Positions 17,701-25,881 of a stretch of 64,000 bases of DNA are shown piece after piece (positions within the stretch are counted from its first letter, which is position 1; each line of letters starts with the position of its first letter). Origin of the DNA: an uncultured Butyricimonas sp. (GTDB lineage Bacteria > Bacteroidota > Bacteroidia > Bacteroidales > Marinifilaceae); assembly GCA_944320555.1 (NCBI GenBank), contig CALUHX010000005.1, positions 24,154-88,153 of the forward strand, written 5' to 3'. The translations under genes and the position numbers were made by a program. The notes beneath the pieces are model-generated. The model made no database searches, had not been told where the DNA came from, and saw only the letters and a list, made by a program, of their open reading frames with translations.

Positions 17701-18686
17701 CCGTCCTCCTCGTTGCCCACGCCCGCAAGCTCCGAGCCCTCCTGGAACGACACCCGCTTCACCTTTTGCGGAAGCTCGTACTCGTTGGGGTCGAAATTCA
17801 AACCGTTGTCCTTGAAGTAAAAGATCGTGTACGGGTTGCCTTCCTCGTCCTTCACTTCCTCGCTGCGCACCGAACTCACCGTGCCGACGCGCTTGGGATA
17901 GATGCCCGCGAAGGCGGCCGCCTCGTACCGGTGCCATACGCCGTACTTCTCCACCAGCCCCTCGACATCCGCGTGCCTCGCACCGTTCGGAAGCTGGAGC
18001 CGGCTGTGTCCATAGCGATCCGGATCAATGTTCTTGCTGCTGCCCACCGGGTACAGCCGGGTGTAGAAGTCGGCGTTGTCCGCCATGTCGCAGCTGATCC
18101 CCGTCAGCCCCTTGCCGTAGCCCAGCGTGACCTCCTCGCTCCGCTCGCACCGGCACACGTTCACGGTTTGGCCTTCGACCCACCATTCCGCCCGGTTGCC
18201 GGCTTTCTCGGCCACCTCCTTTAGGGCCTCGCCGCAATATTTGCCCTCGTAGTCGATGACGATGTTCTCCGCGCCCTCCACCGTGCCCACTTTCCAGTCG
18301 GTGGTGTGGTCCATGCCGTTGTTGATGCTCTTGACGATGAGCGCCACGTGCTCCCTCGGTGGGGCGGTCAGCGTGAACACCGGCTCGTCGTCGCCGTCCG
18401 TGTCGTTGAGCACCAGGAAGCGCTTCACCAGGCTCTCGATGCCGTAGAATTTCACGTCGTACTTCCACTCCACGGTGGACACTTGCTCCGGCTTATAGCG
18501 TTCCATCAGCCAGTACCGCTCGCCCATGAACTCGGCGTAGTCGTTCACCTCCAATGCGATGTGCTCGTACAGGGTGAACGAGAGGGCGAGCGTGTTGTCG
18601 CCCTGCAACTCCTTCGCCTGTGTCGAGTTGTCGTCGCAGGGAGCCTCTATCTTCGCCCTGCCGTCGCTGCCGTAGATCGTTACCAT
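14769..18686 (-). CDS. tail hub / baseplate (Tal-like) protein
   Basis: 1305 residues. The first 400 residues have the layout of siphovirus hub proteins that close the tail tube and hold fibres: LSFTLYEH, EVNDYAEFMGERYWLMERY and VEWKYDVKFYGIESL. Later parts hold repeated beta segments such as GSLQIVGGTLKGTKMSL, of the kind seen in tail tip proteins. It follows the Dit-like gene and precedes the adhesin, the usual order tape measure - Dit - hub - fibre. No peptidase motif is clear. It supports a long, non-contractile tail. Confidence 0.75.
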   Translation of the reverse strand: MVTIYGSDGRAKIEAPCDDNSTQAKELQGDNTLALSFTLYEHIALEVNDYAEFMGERYWLMERYKPEQVSTVEWKYDVKFYGIESLVKRFLVLNDTDGDDEPVFTLTAPPREHVALIVKSINNGMDHTTDWKVGTVEGAENIVIDYEGKYCGEALKEVAEKAGNRAEWWVEGQTVNVCRCERSEEVTLGYGKGLTGISCDMADNADFYTRLYPVGSSKNIDPDRYGHSRLQLPNGARHADVEGLVEKYGVWHRYEAAAFAGIYPKRVGTVSSVRSEEVKDEEGNPYTIFYFKDNGLNFDPNEYELPQKVKRVSFQEGSELAGVGNEEDGTYYLEANFDSATREFEIITIWPFNDDTQLPNDTLCPKAGDQYILWNIRMPDEYYPLAEEEFKEAVDKYNEENAVDAGRYKAPTDHVYMEENGIDLYVGRRVRLESPQYFPETGWRSSRITKVTRRVNLPSQMDIEICDAASTGALEAIGDGIADAKNYVKAATSGSFPDLIRSWDNTYPTDNNVFSARRALKESLSKKTDDTARGKITFLQGVRLGNYKAGESGGAADGEGNAEWLTAVIRELLRSVKFVDGLTGEGWQLWMDALTGTSHLTVDKVTVRQALVALELLIEKVRSVGGQLVVSAANGKIKTVTKDGDNYKITFERGNEFAAGDLIRCAEFTGAAPHGYWVEISASDGEGVTVPASEFGGAEPKTGDECVLMGNTTDRLRQNLISISATEDGQPRVDVLDGVKGKSFDGCLRVRLGNLDGIGDSRFPADNQPHGNGLYGDNVYLLGTFVLATGEDVLTRFEVTEGKIEAAVEGLRKDFTEDKSWLDNASFGDGMNKWDTENEATFFLLGNKWIWANGGPLADKTNYACVRKDDGRVTVYIKNKHIIQKHENFRFIPEYDDTNDEGQKKPEAVYLSFFYRVAKAGRLTIGFEGLDKTGFENFNEFSYDGELAQTDGYRVFNHSGLWNGTGDFKLAFTGEIYLYMLVLSTDRAEALAVKYKTLFEQSEKLVKIAAANFDQDGGIIEGSQIVTKADMNLIASGLFDEEGKVVSGAGLVSKSDMAGMFAIDQDGNLKSFVGATAEGVKIKASSISLEGTVTANGRFKILEDGSMEAAAGKIGSLQIVGGTLKGTKMSLNDSRLTFGDENGSVYVGGHPDSLYGGSTKLGAFIIAGGNYDGIASTMKVALICSAPVTREYNLDSWNSYALWANGMSVFGGLGFRDRQGVKSGTVTVRPDDSVLLIDGDTTLQADPVLATSGIVHLLVVVNVSEGEPTLYGTEGRDRVLRFRNQCCKVVAYANGRWYPHSDYKD

Positions 18687-18724
18687 ATTATTATAATGCC
18701 GTTAGATTGCCGTTGGATTGTCTT

Positions 18725-19195
18725 TCAGATGGCCGGCTTGGGTTCCCGGAAGGTCACCGTGAACCGGCTGGCCTGTTTGCCCGCCTTCCATAGATAGGTC
18801 AAGGGCTCGTAGTCGCCGCCTTCCTTGTAGAACGTGCGCAGCGTCAGGTCAAGGTCGGGGAAACGGATGTCCAGCCAGCCGTCGTCGCCCTGTTTCAGGA
18901 AGGCGATGAACGCCCGGTATTGCGACAGCCACGCCTCCCGTGTGTCAGCGTACAGGGCGAACGTGAGCTTCACGTCCCGCGCCTGGTTCCTCACCTCCAG
19001 CACGGAGGAGTATTTCTCGCCCTCCTCCTCCCGGATGTCCACCGCCACGTGGGTCTTGGTTTTGGCCGGGGCCATGATGGCCTTCAGGTTGTTCCGGTCG
19101 CCGCGTTTCTTCTCCGCCAAGAACACGCCGTATTCCTTCCAGATGTCCGTGCCGTTCACCAGCACCTTGCCCTCGAGTATTGCGTCCATTGCCAT
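18725..19195 (-). CDS. distal tail (Dit-like) protein
   Basis: 156 residues from ATG 19195, three bases after the tape-measure stop; a GTG two codons upstream is an alternative. Features such as LVNGTDIWKEYGVFLAEK near the start, DVKLTFALYADTREAWLSQYRAFIAFL in the middle and SRFTVTFREPKP at the end resemble the N-terminal ring domain of siphovirus distal tail proteins. It is located between tape measure and hub, exactly where Dit is expected. It would form the ring that joins tube and tip. The call depends partly on gene order. Confidence 0.65.
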   Translation of the reverse strand: MAMDAILEGKVLVNGTDIWKEYGVFLAEKKRGDRNNLKAIMAPAKTKTHVAVDIREEEGEKYSSVLEVRNQARDVKLTFALYADTREAWLSQYRAFIAFLKQGDDGWLDIRFPDLDLTLRTFYKEGGDYEPLTYLWKAGKQASRFTVTFREPKPAI

Positions 19196-19197
19196 AG

Positions 19198-22100
19198 TCA
19201 CTTCATTTTAAGTCCGTCGCGTATGATTTTCTTGATGTCGTTCTTTATCTCGTCCAGGTGCCGTGCGCTGTCGCCCGTGTTCTCCTCGATGCGGCGGAGG
19301 CTGTCCGCCGCCGAGGCCATCTGCTCGCCCACGTCCTCCAGGGTCTCGTCCATGTTCGCCCAGTGCATCTGTCCGGAGGTGAAAAGCCCCTCCAGCTTGG
19401 TGCCCTGCTCCTGGCTCATGGCGTTAAAACTCCCCGCCTTGCCCTCCTGCGTCGTGGGGGAGGCTCCCGCCTCCCCCAGTGCGTCGCGGAGCCCTTCCCA
19501 TTCCGCCGCCGCGTCCGCGACGATGTCGTCCCAGTCTTCCCGCAGGCTTCCCAGCTCCCCGTCCTCCAGCAGGCCGTCCTCCATCGCCGCCGCGAAGTCG
19601 TTGTACCACTCCCGGAGACGGGCGTCGTAAGTCTCCGTCATCATGCTTTCCAGGACGGCTTCCCGCATCGTCTCCCCGAAGACTTCGGCGAAGTCCTCCG
19701 TGTCCCCCTCCATGTCCAGCAACGCCTGCCGGAAGTTGTCCCGCAGCGTGTCGAACGGCGTGCCCGTCACCTTCTCGTTGTAAGCGTCCTGCAGATCCTC
19801 CAGCTCCCGGTAGTAGGCGATGTAGTCGTCCATATATTGCCCGGCGTCCTCATGGCCGCTGGAGGCCAGCGTCTTGATTTTCGTGTACAGATCCGTCGCC
19901 TCGTCGGCCACCGCCGCCATCTCCTCGCTGGTGAGCGTCCAGAAGTCCGAGGCGCTTCCGACGGTCCTCCCGACGATCCGGCTGATCCGCTCCCAGTCGC
20001 CCCGGCCCATGGCCGAGTTGATCTCATGATCGCTCGACTTGTCGCCCCCGATGCCGAGCACGCCGTTGCTGTACGCCGCCCCGGCCCGCCGCATCATCTC
20101 CAGGGTGTTCCGCTCCTGCGCCTCAAGGTTGGCCTTCTGCCGCTCGTATATGCCCCGGGCGTCGCTCGTCGCCCCCTCGTCCATCTTTTCCGCCAGCCGG
20201 TCCAAGGCCCCCTCGAGGTCGGCGTTGCTCTGCGCCAGCCGTTCCAAATCCTCCTTCAGTCCGGGGTCGCTCTCCCCGTTCCCGACCCACGAGCTGAAGC
20301 CGCCGAAGGTCAGCGCGTCCAGGATGTTCGACACGCCACGGCCGAGGGATTCCCAGGTCGTCCTCAACAGGTCGCCAGACAACACGTCGTCCAGGATGCC
20401 GCCCACGGCGTTCATCACCCCGTCGATGAGCCCGCCAATCAGGTCGCTCAGCCCGTCCTGCAGCACGTCCAAAATGGAGAGGATGCCGCCGATCAGCGGC
20501 GTGCCCTCGAAGCCCTCGGCCAACCGCCCCAGGACTCCTCCTGTTTCCTTGCCCAGCTGGACCAGGCCGTCGTAAGCGTTCCGGAGTCCCCCGGAGGACA
20601 GCTTCTGCAGCCCCGCCGTCACGTTGTCCATGGTGGAGCGAAGCCTTCCGGCCGTGCGGGACACGCTCCGGCGGCTTTGTTCCGCCGTCTCCTCCGCCGC
20701 CCTTGTCGCCGCCGAGGAAGCCTCGGCGTTCGCCCGGGCGGCCTCCAGCGCCACCCCGCTCGCCTCGACCTCCGCCGCAGTGCCCGACTCCAGGGCCGCC
20801 TCGTGGGCGGCCTGGGCTTCCCGCAGCCGGGCGAGGCTTTCCCGTTCCGCCGCCTCCGACTCCCGCAGGGCTTCCAGGTCGGAGCGCAACCGCTCCGTTT
20901 CCTCGCCGAGCCGCCGGAAATTCAACGTCCCCGCGCCGCCCAAGGCGTCCTCCATCCGGCTGACGGCCTCCACCAGGGCCTTCTGGTCGGAAGGGTCGGC
21001 GTTCCGGAATTCCTCCGTCTCCATGTACCGCCTCGCGTCATCCAAGGCGGGGCGGAGGATTTGTGAGAACATGCCGCCGAACTCCCCGAACACCGTGGGC
21101 CAGTCGACACGGGCCTTCAGGGCCTCCGTCTCCACCGCCGCCAGCCGGGCGTCACGCTCGGACTCCAAGCCTTTCCGCTCCCAATCGTTTTGGGCCTTGG
21201 CGATCTTCCCGGCGTATTCCTCGGCGATGGCGAGCTTGCGTTGCTGGAAGGTGCCGTATTCTGCCAGGTAGTCCCGAAGGGCCTGACGGCCGCTTTCCAG
21301 CTCCTCCCGGTAGACCGCCGCCGTCTCCTCCTCCCGTTTCCGCCGGGCGTTGTCGAGGGCGGAGGTGGCCGCCGAGGCCTGCTCCGGGGTCAGCGTGCCG
21401 TTCTGGCTTTCCGCCCACTCCCGGGCCTGCCGCAGCGCGGCCTCCCGCTCTTCCTGGTACTCCTGGTTTATGAGGGCGAGCTTCTTTTCCTTCCCCTCCG
21501 CCATGAGGCCGATTTCCGCCCGGCGGTTCTGCCGCTCCAGTTCCAAAAGTTCTTCGGCGTTTTTCTCCTTGCGGCGCTTGCGCTCTTCCGCCAGCCGCTC
21601 CTCTTCCGCCGCCTCTTTCTCGGCGGCCTGGACGGCCTCCTCAGCCTTTTTGTTGATGTCCTCCGGAAGGGTGGTGTCCGTGATGTCCGTGCCCCGGACG
21701 ACGGCCTCCAGCTCCCGGTTCTTGGCCTGCCATTTGTCATGTGCCGCCAGTATGGCGCGCAAAGCCTTCTCTTCCCCGCTTTGGGGGATGACGTAGTACA
21801 GGCCGTCGCTCCTCGGGCGGGCGTTGGCCCGGATGGTCTCCTCTTCCCGTTGCCGCTCCAGCTCGGCGAGCCTTTTCCGCATGGCCTCGGGGCTGTCCGC
21901 CCCGGAGCCGGCCCAAACCTCCCGGTTGGCATCCAGAAGGGAGAGGTAGGCGTCGTTCAGCGTCCGCTCCTCCTTGGCCAGCTTCACCGCCTCGTCGAAG
22001 GAGGCCTTCGCCCGTGCCGCCTTCAAAATGTCGGTGGCCAACGTCCGGTAGGCCCCCGCCGTCTCCCCGGCGAGGATCTTTTCCCGGGACAAGTTGCCCA

Positions 22101-22917
22101 GGTAGCCCGGATACGCCTTTTGCAGCCTGTCCACCGCCCGCTCCCGCTCCTCGTCCGTCCGGGCCTTGTCCGAGGCCGCCGCCAGCAGAAGGCGCAGGCG
22201 AAGCAGTTCCTCCTGGGCGTTCCTCGCCCCCTCCAGCCGGGCGGCGTTCAGCCGCTTCTGCGCCTCCGCCGCCGCGTCCAGCTGTTTCTCCGCCCGGAAC
22301 AGGCCGCCCGCCCATTCCGTGATCTCCTTGCCGTACATCACCAGGAGCATGATGGCCGTCGTCATCGCCGTCTGCCAGGAGAAGAGCGAGGACAGCACCT
22401 GCCGCCACACCGGCGTGGCCTTCTGCCCCGCCTTGGTCAGCTCGGCGTACTCCTTCCGGGCCCGGGCGAGCTCGTCCGTGAAGATGGGCAGGTTGTTGGA
22501 GATGGCAAGGAAAAACATCTGCGGACCCATGGCGAGCGAGGGCAGCTCCCGCGCCATCTGCTGGATGCTCATGTGGAGGCCGTTGAACTGGCGGGCGGCT
22601 TGCGGCAGGCCGGGAGGGACCACCGGGGTGGTCTCCCCGGTCTCTCCCAGCCGCCGCAGTTGCGCCTCCAGCTCGGCGATCTTTGCCCGCAGGGCCTCGG
22701 CGGCGGCGATGTTTCCGTCCTGGTCGAGGTCGGGGGTGCCCGCCTTGCCCAGCATCTCCAGCTGGGCGTTCAGCCCGGCCAGGGCCGCCCGCAGCACGCC
22801 CGCCTTGTCCGAGGCGTTGGAGCTCTTGGCCAGCAGGGTGTCCAGCTTGCGTTGCAGGGCCTCCAGTCCCGCGCTCATGCCGTCCTTCAGCAGTATCTCG
22901 ATTTCGACAGGTTTCAT
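19198..22917 (-). CDS. tape measure protein
   Basis: 1239 residues. The protein is rich in Ala, Glu, Lys and Arg with long predicted coiled coils, and has hydrophobic stretches (for example near residues 185-200, AMTTAIMLLVMYG, and around 790-830) as in tape measures, which set tail length and help DNA entry. It lies after the tail chaperone and before Dit. By the usual ratio the length suggests a tail of medium to long size, which could be checked by microscopy. A single large frame with no interruption. Confidence 0.9.
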   Translation of the reverse strand: MKPVEIEILLKDGMSAGLEALQRKLDTLLAKSSNASDKAGVLRAALAGLNAQLEMLGKAGTPDLDQDGNIAAAEALRAKIAELEAQLRRLGETGETTPVVPPGLPQAARQFNGLHMSIQQMARELPSLAMGPQMFFLAISNNLPIFTDELARARKEYAELTKAGQKATPVWRQVLSSLFSWQTAMTTAIMLLVMYGKEITEWAGGLFRAEKQLDAAAEAQKRLNAARLEGARNAQEELLRLRLLLAAASDKARTDEERERAVDRLQKAYPGYLGNLSREKILAGETAGAYRTLATDILKAARAKASFDEAVKLAKEERTLNDAYLSLLDANREVWAGSGADSPEAMRKRLAELERQREEETIRANARPRSDGLYYVIPQSGEEKALRAILAAHDKWQAKNRELEAVVRGTDITDTTLPEDINKKAEEAVQAAEKEAAEEERLAEERKRRKEKNAEELLELERQNRRAEIGLMAEGKEKKLALINQEYQEEREAALRQAREWAESQNGTLTPEQASAATSALDNARRKREEETAAVYREELESGRQALRDYLAEYGTFQQRKLAIAEEYAGKIAKAQNDWERKGLESERDARLAAVETEALKARVDWPTVFGEFGGMFSQILRPALDDARRYMETEEFRNADPSDQKALVEAVSRMEDALGGAGTLNFRRLGEETERLRSDLEALRESEAAERESLARLREAQAAHEAALESGTAAEVEASGVALEAARANAEASSAATRAAEETAEQSRRSVSRTAGRLRSTMDNVTAGLQKLSSGGLRNAYDGLVQLGKETGGVLGRLAEGFEGTPLIGGILSILDVLQDGLSDLIGGLIDGVMNAVGGILDDVLSGDLLRTTWESLGRGVSNILDALTFGGFSSWVGNGESDPGLKEDLERLAQSNADLEGALDRLAEKMDEGATSDARGIYERQKANLEAQERNTLEMMRRAGAAYSNGVLGIGGDKSSDHEINSAMGRGDWERISRIVGRTVGSASDFWTLTSEEMAAVADEATDLYTKIKTLASSGHEDAGQYMDDYIAYYRELEDLQDAYNEKVTGTPFDTLRDNFRQALLDMEGDTEDFAEVFGETMREAVLESMMTETYDARLREWYNDFAAAMEDGLLEDGELGSLREDWDDIVADAAAEWEGLRDALGEAGASPTTQEGKAGSFNAMSQEQGTKLEGLFTSGQMHWANMDETLEDVGEQMASAADSLRRIEENTGDSARHLDEIKNDIKKIIRDGLKMK

Positions 22918-22927
22918 CGCTTGGTTG

Positions 22928-23240
22928 TCACAGTTTTAAGTTGCTTTGGAATATTCCCACGATCTCGCCGGCCTCCTCCTCGGCGCTCTTTTCCCCGCCG
23001 TCCCGCCGTTTCCTGACGTAACGGGGGGCGTCGGCCAGCATCAGTATCAGCGTCTGGTAGTTCACGCCTTCCAGGATGTAATCCTTGCTCCATCCCGTGG
23101 CGGCTGCCACCTGCCAGACGAATCCGAAGGGGCTATGGGAGGGCTCCCACGCCCTCGTTAACTCCCCCTCTTTCCTTGGCTCGTCCTCGGCCGCATCGGG
23201 TTCGTCCGCTCCGCCGAGGCGATAATACTCGTAAAAGCCC
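22928..23240 (-). CDS. tail assembly chaperone extension (T part), reached by -1 frameshift
   Basis: This frame is open across the end of the upstream chaperone gene. It codes for coherent protein only from about 23240 on: FYEYYRLGG, GFVWQVAAATGWSKDYILEG, YQTLILMLADAPRYVRKR and an acidic tail. There is no good start codon near the coherent part, and it lies in the -1 frame relative to 23158-23649. That is the G/GT arrangement of tail chaperones, in which a small share of ribosomes slip and make a fused protein. Tape measure follows 10 bp downstream. Confidence 0.7.
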
Positions 23241-23649
23241 GGGTGCCCGACAGGCGGGCGAACTGCCGGGCGGCGGCCAGGAGGTACCGCCGCTCCATCC
23301 GCTCCCGCACCCACCACGCCGTCAACCCCAGCAGCAGCCTCCGCCGGAGCGGGCCCCGCAGCAGCGTCACCGCCACCATCCGGCTCAGCGTCTTCCCGTG
23401 ACGGGCGAGGAACTCCATCTCCTCCTCCTTGGTGAATTTTTTCATCTTCTCCGGGGTGAGGCCCAGCTTGAGGTACTCCCGGGCGAAGGCGGCGTGGGTG
23501 CCCAGCGTCGGGCGGCGCATCGTCACCCGCCATTGGACCGGCTTTTTCCGGAAAGGAAGGCGGAAGGATTTCAATGGCACGCTCACCCCGATGTCAAGCA
23601 GGGCCTCCGCCCCCTCCAGCTCGATCCGCCGTCTCGTTTTCTCGTCCAT
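23158..23649 (-). CDS. tail assembly chaperone (G part)
   Basis: 163 residues from ATG 23649; an in-frame TTG three codons upstream is less likely. Order of elements: acidic helix, SFRLPFRKKPVQWRVTMRRPT, helix-rich body, and a basic C-terminus ending RTSQGKRGS. It lies between tail tube and tape measure, as gpG of lambda and gp41 of Mu do, and overlaps the T frame. It should bind the tape measure during tail assembly and be absent from the virion. Confidence 0.7.
   Translation of the reverse strand: MDEKTRRRIELEGAEALLDIGVSVPLKSFRLPFRKKPVQWRVTMRRPTLGTHAAFAREYLKLGLTPEKMKKFTKEEEMEFLARHGKTLSRMVAVTLLRGPLRRRLLLGLTAWWVRERMERRYLLAAARQFARLSGTRAFTSIIASAERTNPMRPRTSQGKRGS
23170..23176 (-). promoter_or_regulatory. 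putative -1 slippery site AGGAAAG
   Basis: In the zero frame the codons read A GGA AAG, one base different from the lambda G/GT slippery heptamer G GGA AAG. It lies a few codons before the zero-frame stop, inside the region where the -1 frame is open. Confidence 0.55.
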
Positions 23650-23671
23650 CGCTTTCAATCGCTTTCACGGG

Positions 23672-24184
23672 TTACGCGCCAAGGTCCTCCTCCTCGTCCG
23701 GGATGTCGTTGATCTCGTAAGGCGCGGCGTCCGCGGTTTCCGGCTTGTTCACTTTCAGCTGGCACTCTATTTTCGACACCTCCGTCAGCGTCAGCTTTCC
23801 GCCCAGGTTCGACAGGACGGTGCCGTTCGGGATGCTCATCCGCTGCCCGCTCACGAAATCGATCTCCCAAGGCCCCCGCAGCTCGATCAGCGAGGTCGGA
23901 GCCTTCCAGCCCGTGTAGCTGCCGGCGCTGCCCACCAGCGTGCCGCCCAGCATGGCTTGGATATTTTCATAATTCATTTGTATCATGTTGAAGGTCGGGG
24001 AGATCTGCCCGTTCTTCTGCAGCAGGGTCAGCACCGGGGCCTCAGGAACCTGCTCCGCCTCGATGTCCGTGCTCTCGGGCTTCGTGCCGCCCCAGTCCCA
24101 GGAGCCCTTCTCGATGTAACCCACCACTTTGCTGTTGAACTTGACGGCCGCTATGCCGTAAATGAAGTTTTTGTTCTTTGCCAT
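23672..24184 (-). CDS. major tail tube protein
   Basis: 170 residues beginning MAKNKNFIYGIAAVKFNSK. It has the all-beta composition and the PESTDIEAEQVP...VLTLLQKNGQISPTF pattern of siphovirus tail tube proteins of Bacteroidales phages. It lies immediately upstream of the tail chaperone pair and downstream of the lysis genes. Many copies should stack as rings around the tape measure. The acidic end (DEEEDLGA) is typical of tube protein C-termini. Confidence 0.75.
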   Translation of the reverse strand: MAKNKNFIYGIAAVKFNSKVVGYIEKGSWDWGGTKPESTDIEAEQVPEAPVLTLLQKNGQISPTFNMIQMNYENIQAMLGGTLVGSAGSYTGWKAPTSLIELRGPWEIDFVSGQRMSIPNGTVLSNLGGKLTLTEVSKIECQLKVNKPETADAAPYEINDIPDEEEDLGA

Positions 24185-24197
24185 TTCTCGATTGTTT

Positions 24198-24767
24198 TTA
24201 GGTTGATGAATGTTTTCGTCTCAGTTTGATGTAAGCCAGGACTCCCGCCGCCAGGAGGACGCCCGAGGCGAGCCCTGCGGAGAATGTCCCAAGCGGGTTG
24301 CCCCGTCTCTTCCGCTCCTCCAGGAGCTCCTCCCGCAGGAGGTCCCGCTGTTCCCGGTAATGGGCCGAGCGGCTCTCGTGCAGGGCGCACATTTGCCGCA
24401 GGCTGTCGCAATCCGCCCGCGCCACGATCTTATCGCCCTCCCGCCGCAGCGTCACGGAGGCCCTCCCGTTGTCGGCCCGCACCTCCGCCCGCTCCGGAAG
24501 CCGCCACAGGCTGTCCGCCGGGAACTCCACCGTCGCCGACGAGGCCGGGACCGCCGCCGTCCAAAACAGCCGGGTCTCGGTTGCGCCGCTGTCCGCGGCG
24601 CTTAGGCTCCACGCCTGTCGTTCCGTCTCCGCCATCCTTCGGGAGCTCCCGCACCCCAGCAAGCACAGGGCAATCGTCGCTGCGGCGGCAAGTCTTGGCG
24701 GCCTCCACCGCCTTCCGAAGAAGCGCCACCTCCCGCTTCGTCGACCGCAAGTCCTTGCGGGTGGCAT
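24198..24767 (-). CDS. spanin-like lipoprotein overlapping the upstream coiled-coil gene
   Basis: 189 residues from ATG 24767. A basic start (RRSGRWRFFGRRW) leads into a signal sequence with lipobox LCLLGC. Then comes a soluble part (DSLRQMCALHESR, followed by a helical REQRDLLREELLEERKRR) and a second hydrophobic segment, GVLLAAGVLAYI, with a basic end. A lipoprotein gene embedded in another frame of a membrane coiled-coil gene is the layout of Rz/Rz1 spanins, which fuse inner and outer membranes at lysis. The extra C-terminal hydrophobic segment is not typical of o-spanins, so this could be a one-gene (unimolecular) spanin instead. Confidence 0.6.
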   Translation of the reverse strand: MPPARTCGRRSGRWRFFGRRWRPPRLAAAATIALCLLGCGSSRRMAETERQAWSLSAADSGATETRLFWTAAVPASSATVEFPADSLWRLPERAEVRADNGRASVTLRREGDKIVARADCDSLRQMCALHESRSAHYREQRDLLREELLEERKRRGNPLGTFSAGLASGVLLAAGVLAYIKLRRKHSST

Positions 24768-24999
24768 CCAGTTCTTTTCTCGTCTCATCCAGTTCTTTCC
24801 GTAAGGGTTCGACAATGTTCTCTATCAATATGCGGGTGGCGTGCTCGGCGTTGTCGATGCGCACCGTCTCCGCCTCCGCCCGCGCCTTCTCCGCGTCGGC
24901 GTTGGCCTCCCGCACGGTGGACCGCAGGGTCGCCAGCCTCACCAGGCTCGCCAGGAGCGAGCCCCCGAGCACGATGTTCATCACGTCGCCGAGTTCCAT
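24430..24999 (-). CDS. i-spanin-like membrane coiled-coil protein
   Basis: 189 residues. A short hydrophobic segment (NIVLGGSLLASLV) near the start is followed by a long coiled coil (about 30-105), including EPLRKELDETRKEL and repeated heptads, ending CRRSDDCPVL, a sequence often seen in this family in Bacteroides phages. The last about 70 residues are Gly/Arg-rich because they overlap the next gene in another frame, so the true function of that part is doubtful. It lies between holin and tail tube, in the lysis cassette. Confidence 0.6.
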   Translation of the reverse strand: MELGDVMNIVLGGSLLASLVRLATLRSTVREANADAEKARAEAETVRIDNAEHATRILIENIVEPLRKELDETRKELDATRKDLRSTKREVALLRKAVEAAKTCRRSDDCPVLAGVRELPKDGGDGTTGVEPKRRGQRRNRDPAVLDGGGPGLVGDGGVPGGQPVAASGAGGGAGRQREGLRDAAAGGR

Positions 25000-25011
25000 C
25001 CCGCCCGTGTT

Positions 25012-25401
25012 TTAGGATTTGGCCTCCGCCTTCTTGGCGAAAAGCCCGATTATCCACTGGACAAGTCCCGTGTCGGCGATGCCGTTGGCCACGAGGGAGG
25101 AGCCCAGCCCGTAAAGCAGGGCCACCCACCACGCCGCGTCCGCCACGAATCCGGCGTCCAGCCACCACAGCAGCATGGCGGCGGCGACACCCACGCACCA
25201 GCTCACAAGCTGGGTGGCCAGGCCCTCCATTTTCGGGAACAGCCTTTTCAGCCCTTCCGTCAGCAACACCACGCACCCGGCGAACCCCGCAAAGGTGGCG
25301 ATCATGCCGTCGTAGTCCGGTGTCTCCGTCCCTCCCGTCTGGGCGGACACCGCCGACACCGCTCCCAGCGTCAGCGCGAAAATCAAAATCAGTTTTCTCA
25401 T
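25012..25401 (-). CDS. holin
   Basis: 129 residues. A signal-like start (MRKLILIFALTLGAVSAVSAQ) is followed by three hydrophobic segments: IATFAGFAGCVVLLTEGL, LVSWCVGVAAAMLLWWL and AWWVALLYGLGSSLVANGI. The C-terminus is basic. Small membrane proteins of this pattern act as holins in Bacteroidales phages and open the inner membrane at the end of the lytic cycle. It is 12 bp downstream of the amidase, which supports the call. Confidence 0.75.
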   Translation of the reverse strand: MRKLILIFALTLGAVSAVSAQTGGTETPDYDGMIATFAGFAGCVVLLTEGLKRLFPKMEGLATQLVSWCVGVAAAMLLWWLDAGFVADAAWWVALLYGLGSSLVANGIADTGLVQWIIGLFAKKAEAKS

Positions 25402-25413
25402 TTTCTTTCTTGT

Positions 25414-25878
25414 TTATTGGTTTATGCCTATTCCTTTCAGCCAAGCCTGCACGTCGAACGAGGGGCAGGCTTTCGCCGCCAGCTCGTTGTGCCCGACAAT
25501 CCGGACTTCCGGAAATCGCCGGTGGAAGTCCCCCGCGTAGGCCTCCAGCGCCGCCAACTGCTCCGGGGTGCGGGTGTCCTTGGGAGTCTTCCCGTCGGCG
25601 GCGCAACCGCCGACGTACACGACGTGCCGGGAGATGTCGTTGTACCCTTTTGCTCCGTTGGTAATCTCCCAAGGATCCACCTCCGCGTCCTCGTTGTTGT
25701 CCACCAGCCGCTCCACCTTGCCATCCAAGTGGATCATATCGGTGTAGCCGACTTGTTTCCACCCCCGGCCGCCCTCGGATACCGGCGAGGTGTGCCACCG
25801 GCGGAGATCCGCCGACGACACTTCCCGCCCCTCGGGCGTGGCCGTACAGTGAATGACCAAATACTTCAGCTTGCCCAT
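25414..25878 (-). CDS. endolysin, N-acetylmuramoyl-L-alanine amidase (Amidase_2)
   Basis: 154 residues, a single catalytic domain. It shows the Amidase_2 pattern: YLVIHCTATP with the first zinc His, VGYTDMIHLDG, HVVYVGGC, and RIVGHNELAAKACPSFD with the second zinc His and the neighbouring Cys. It cuts the amide bond between muramic acid and L-alanine of peptidoglycan. No signal peptide is seen, so release through the adjacent holin is expected. It is unusual in lying directly after the major capsid gene with 3 bp between. Confidence 0.9.
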   Translation of the reverse strand: MGKLKYLVIHCTATPEGREVSSADLRRWHTSPVSEGGRGWKQVGYTDMIHLDGKVERLVDNNEDAEVDPWEITNGAKGYNDISRHVVYVGGCAADGKTPKDTRTPEQLAALEAYAGDFHRRFPEVRIVGHNELAAKACPSFDVQAWLKGIGINQ

Positions 25879-25881
25879 GGT

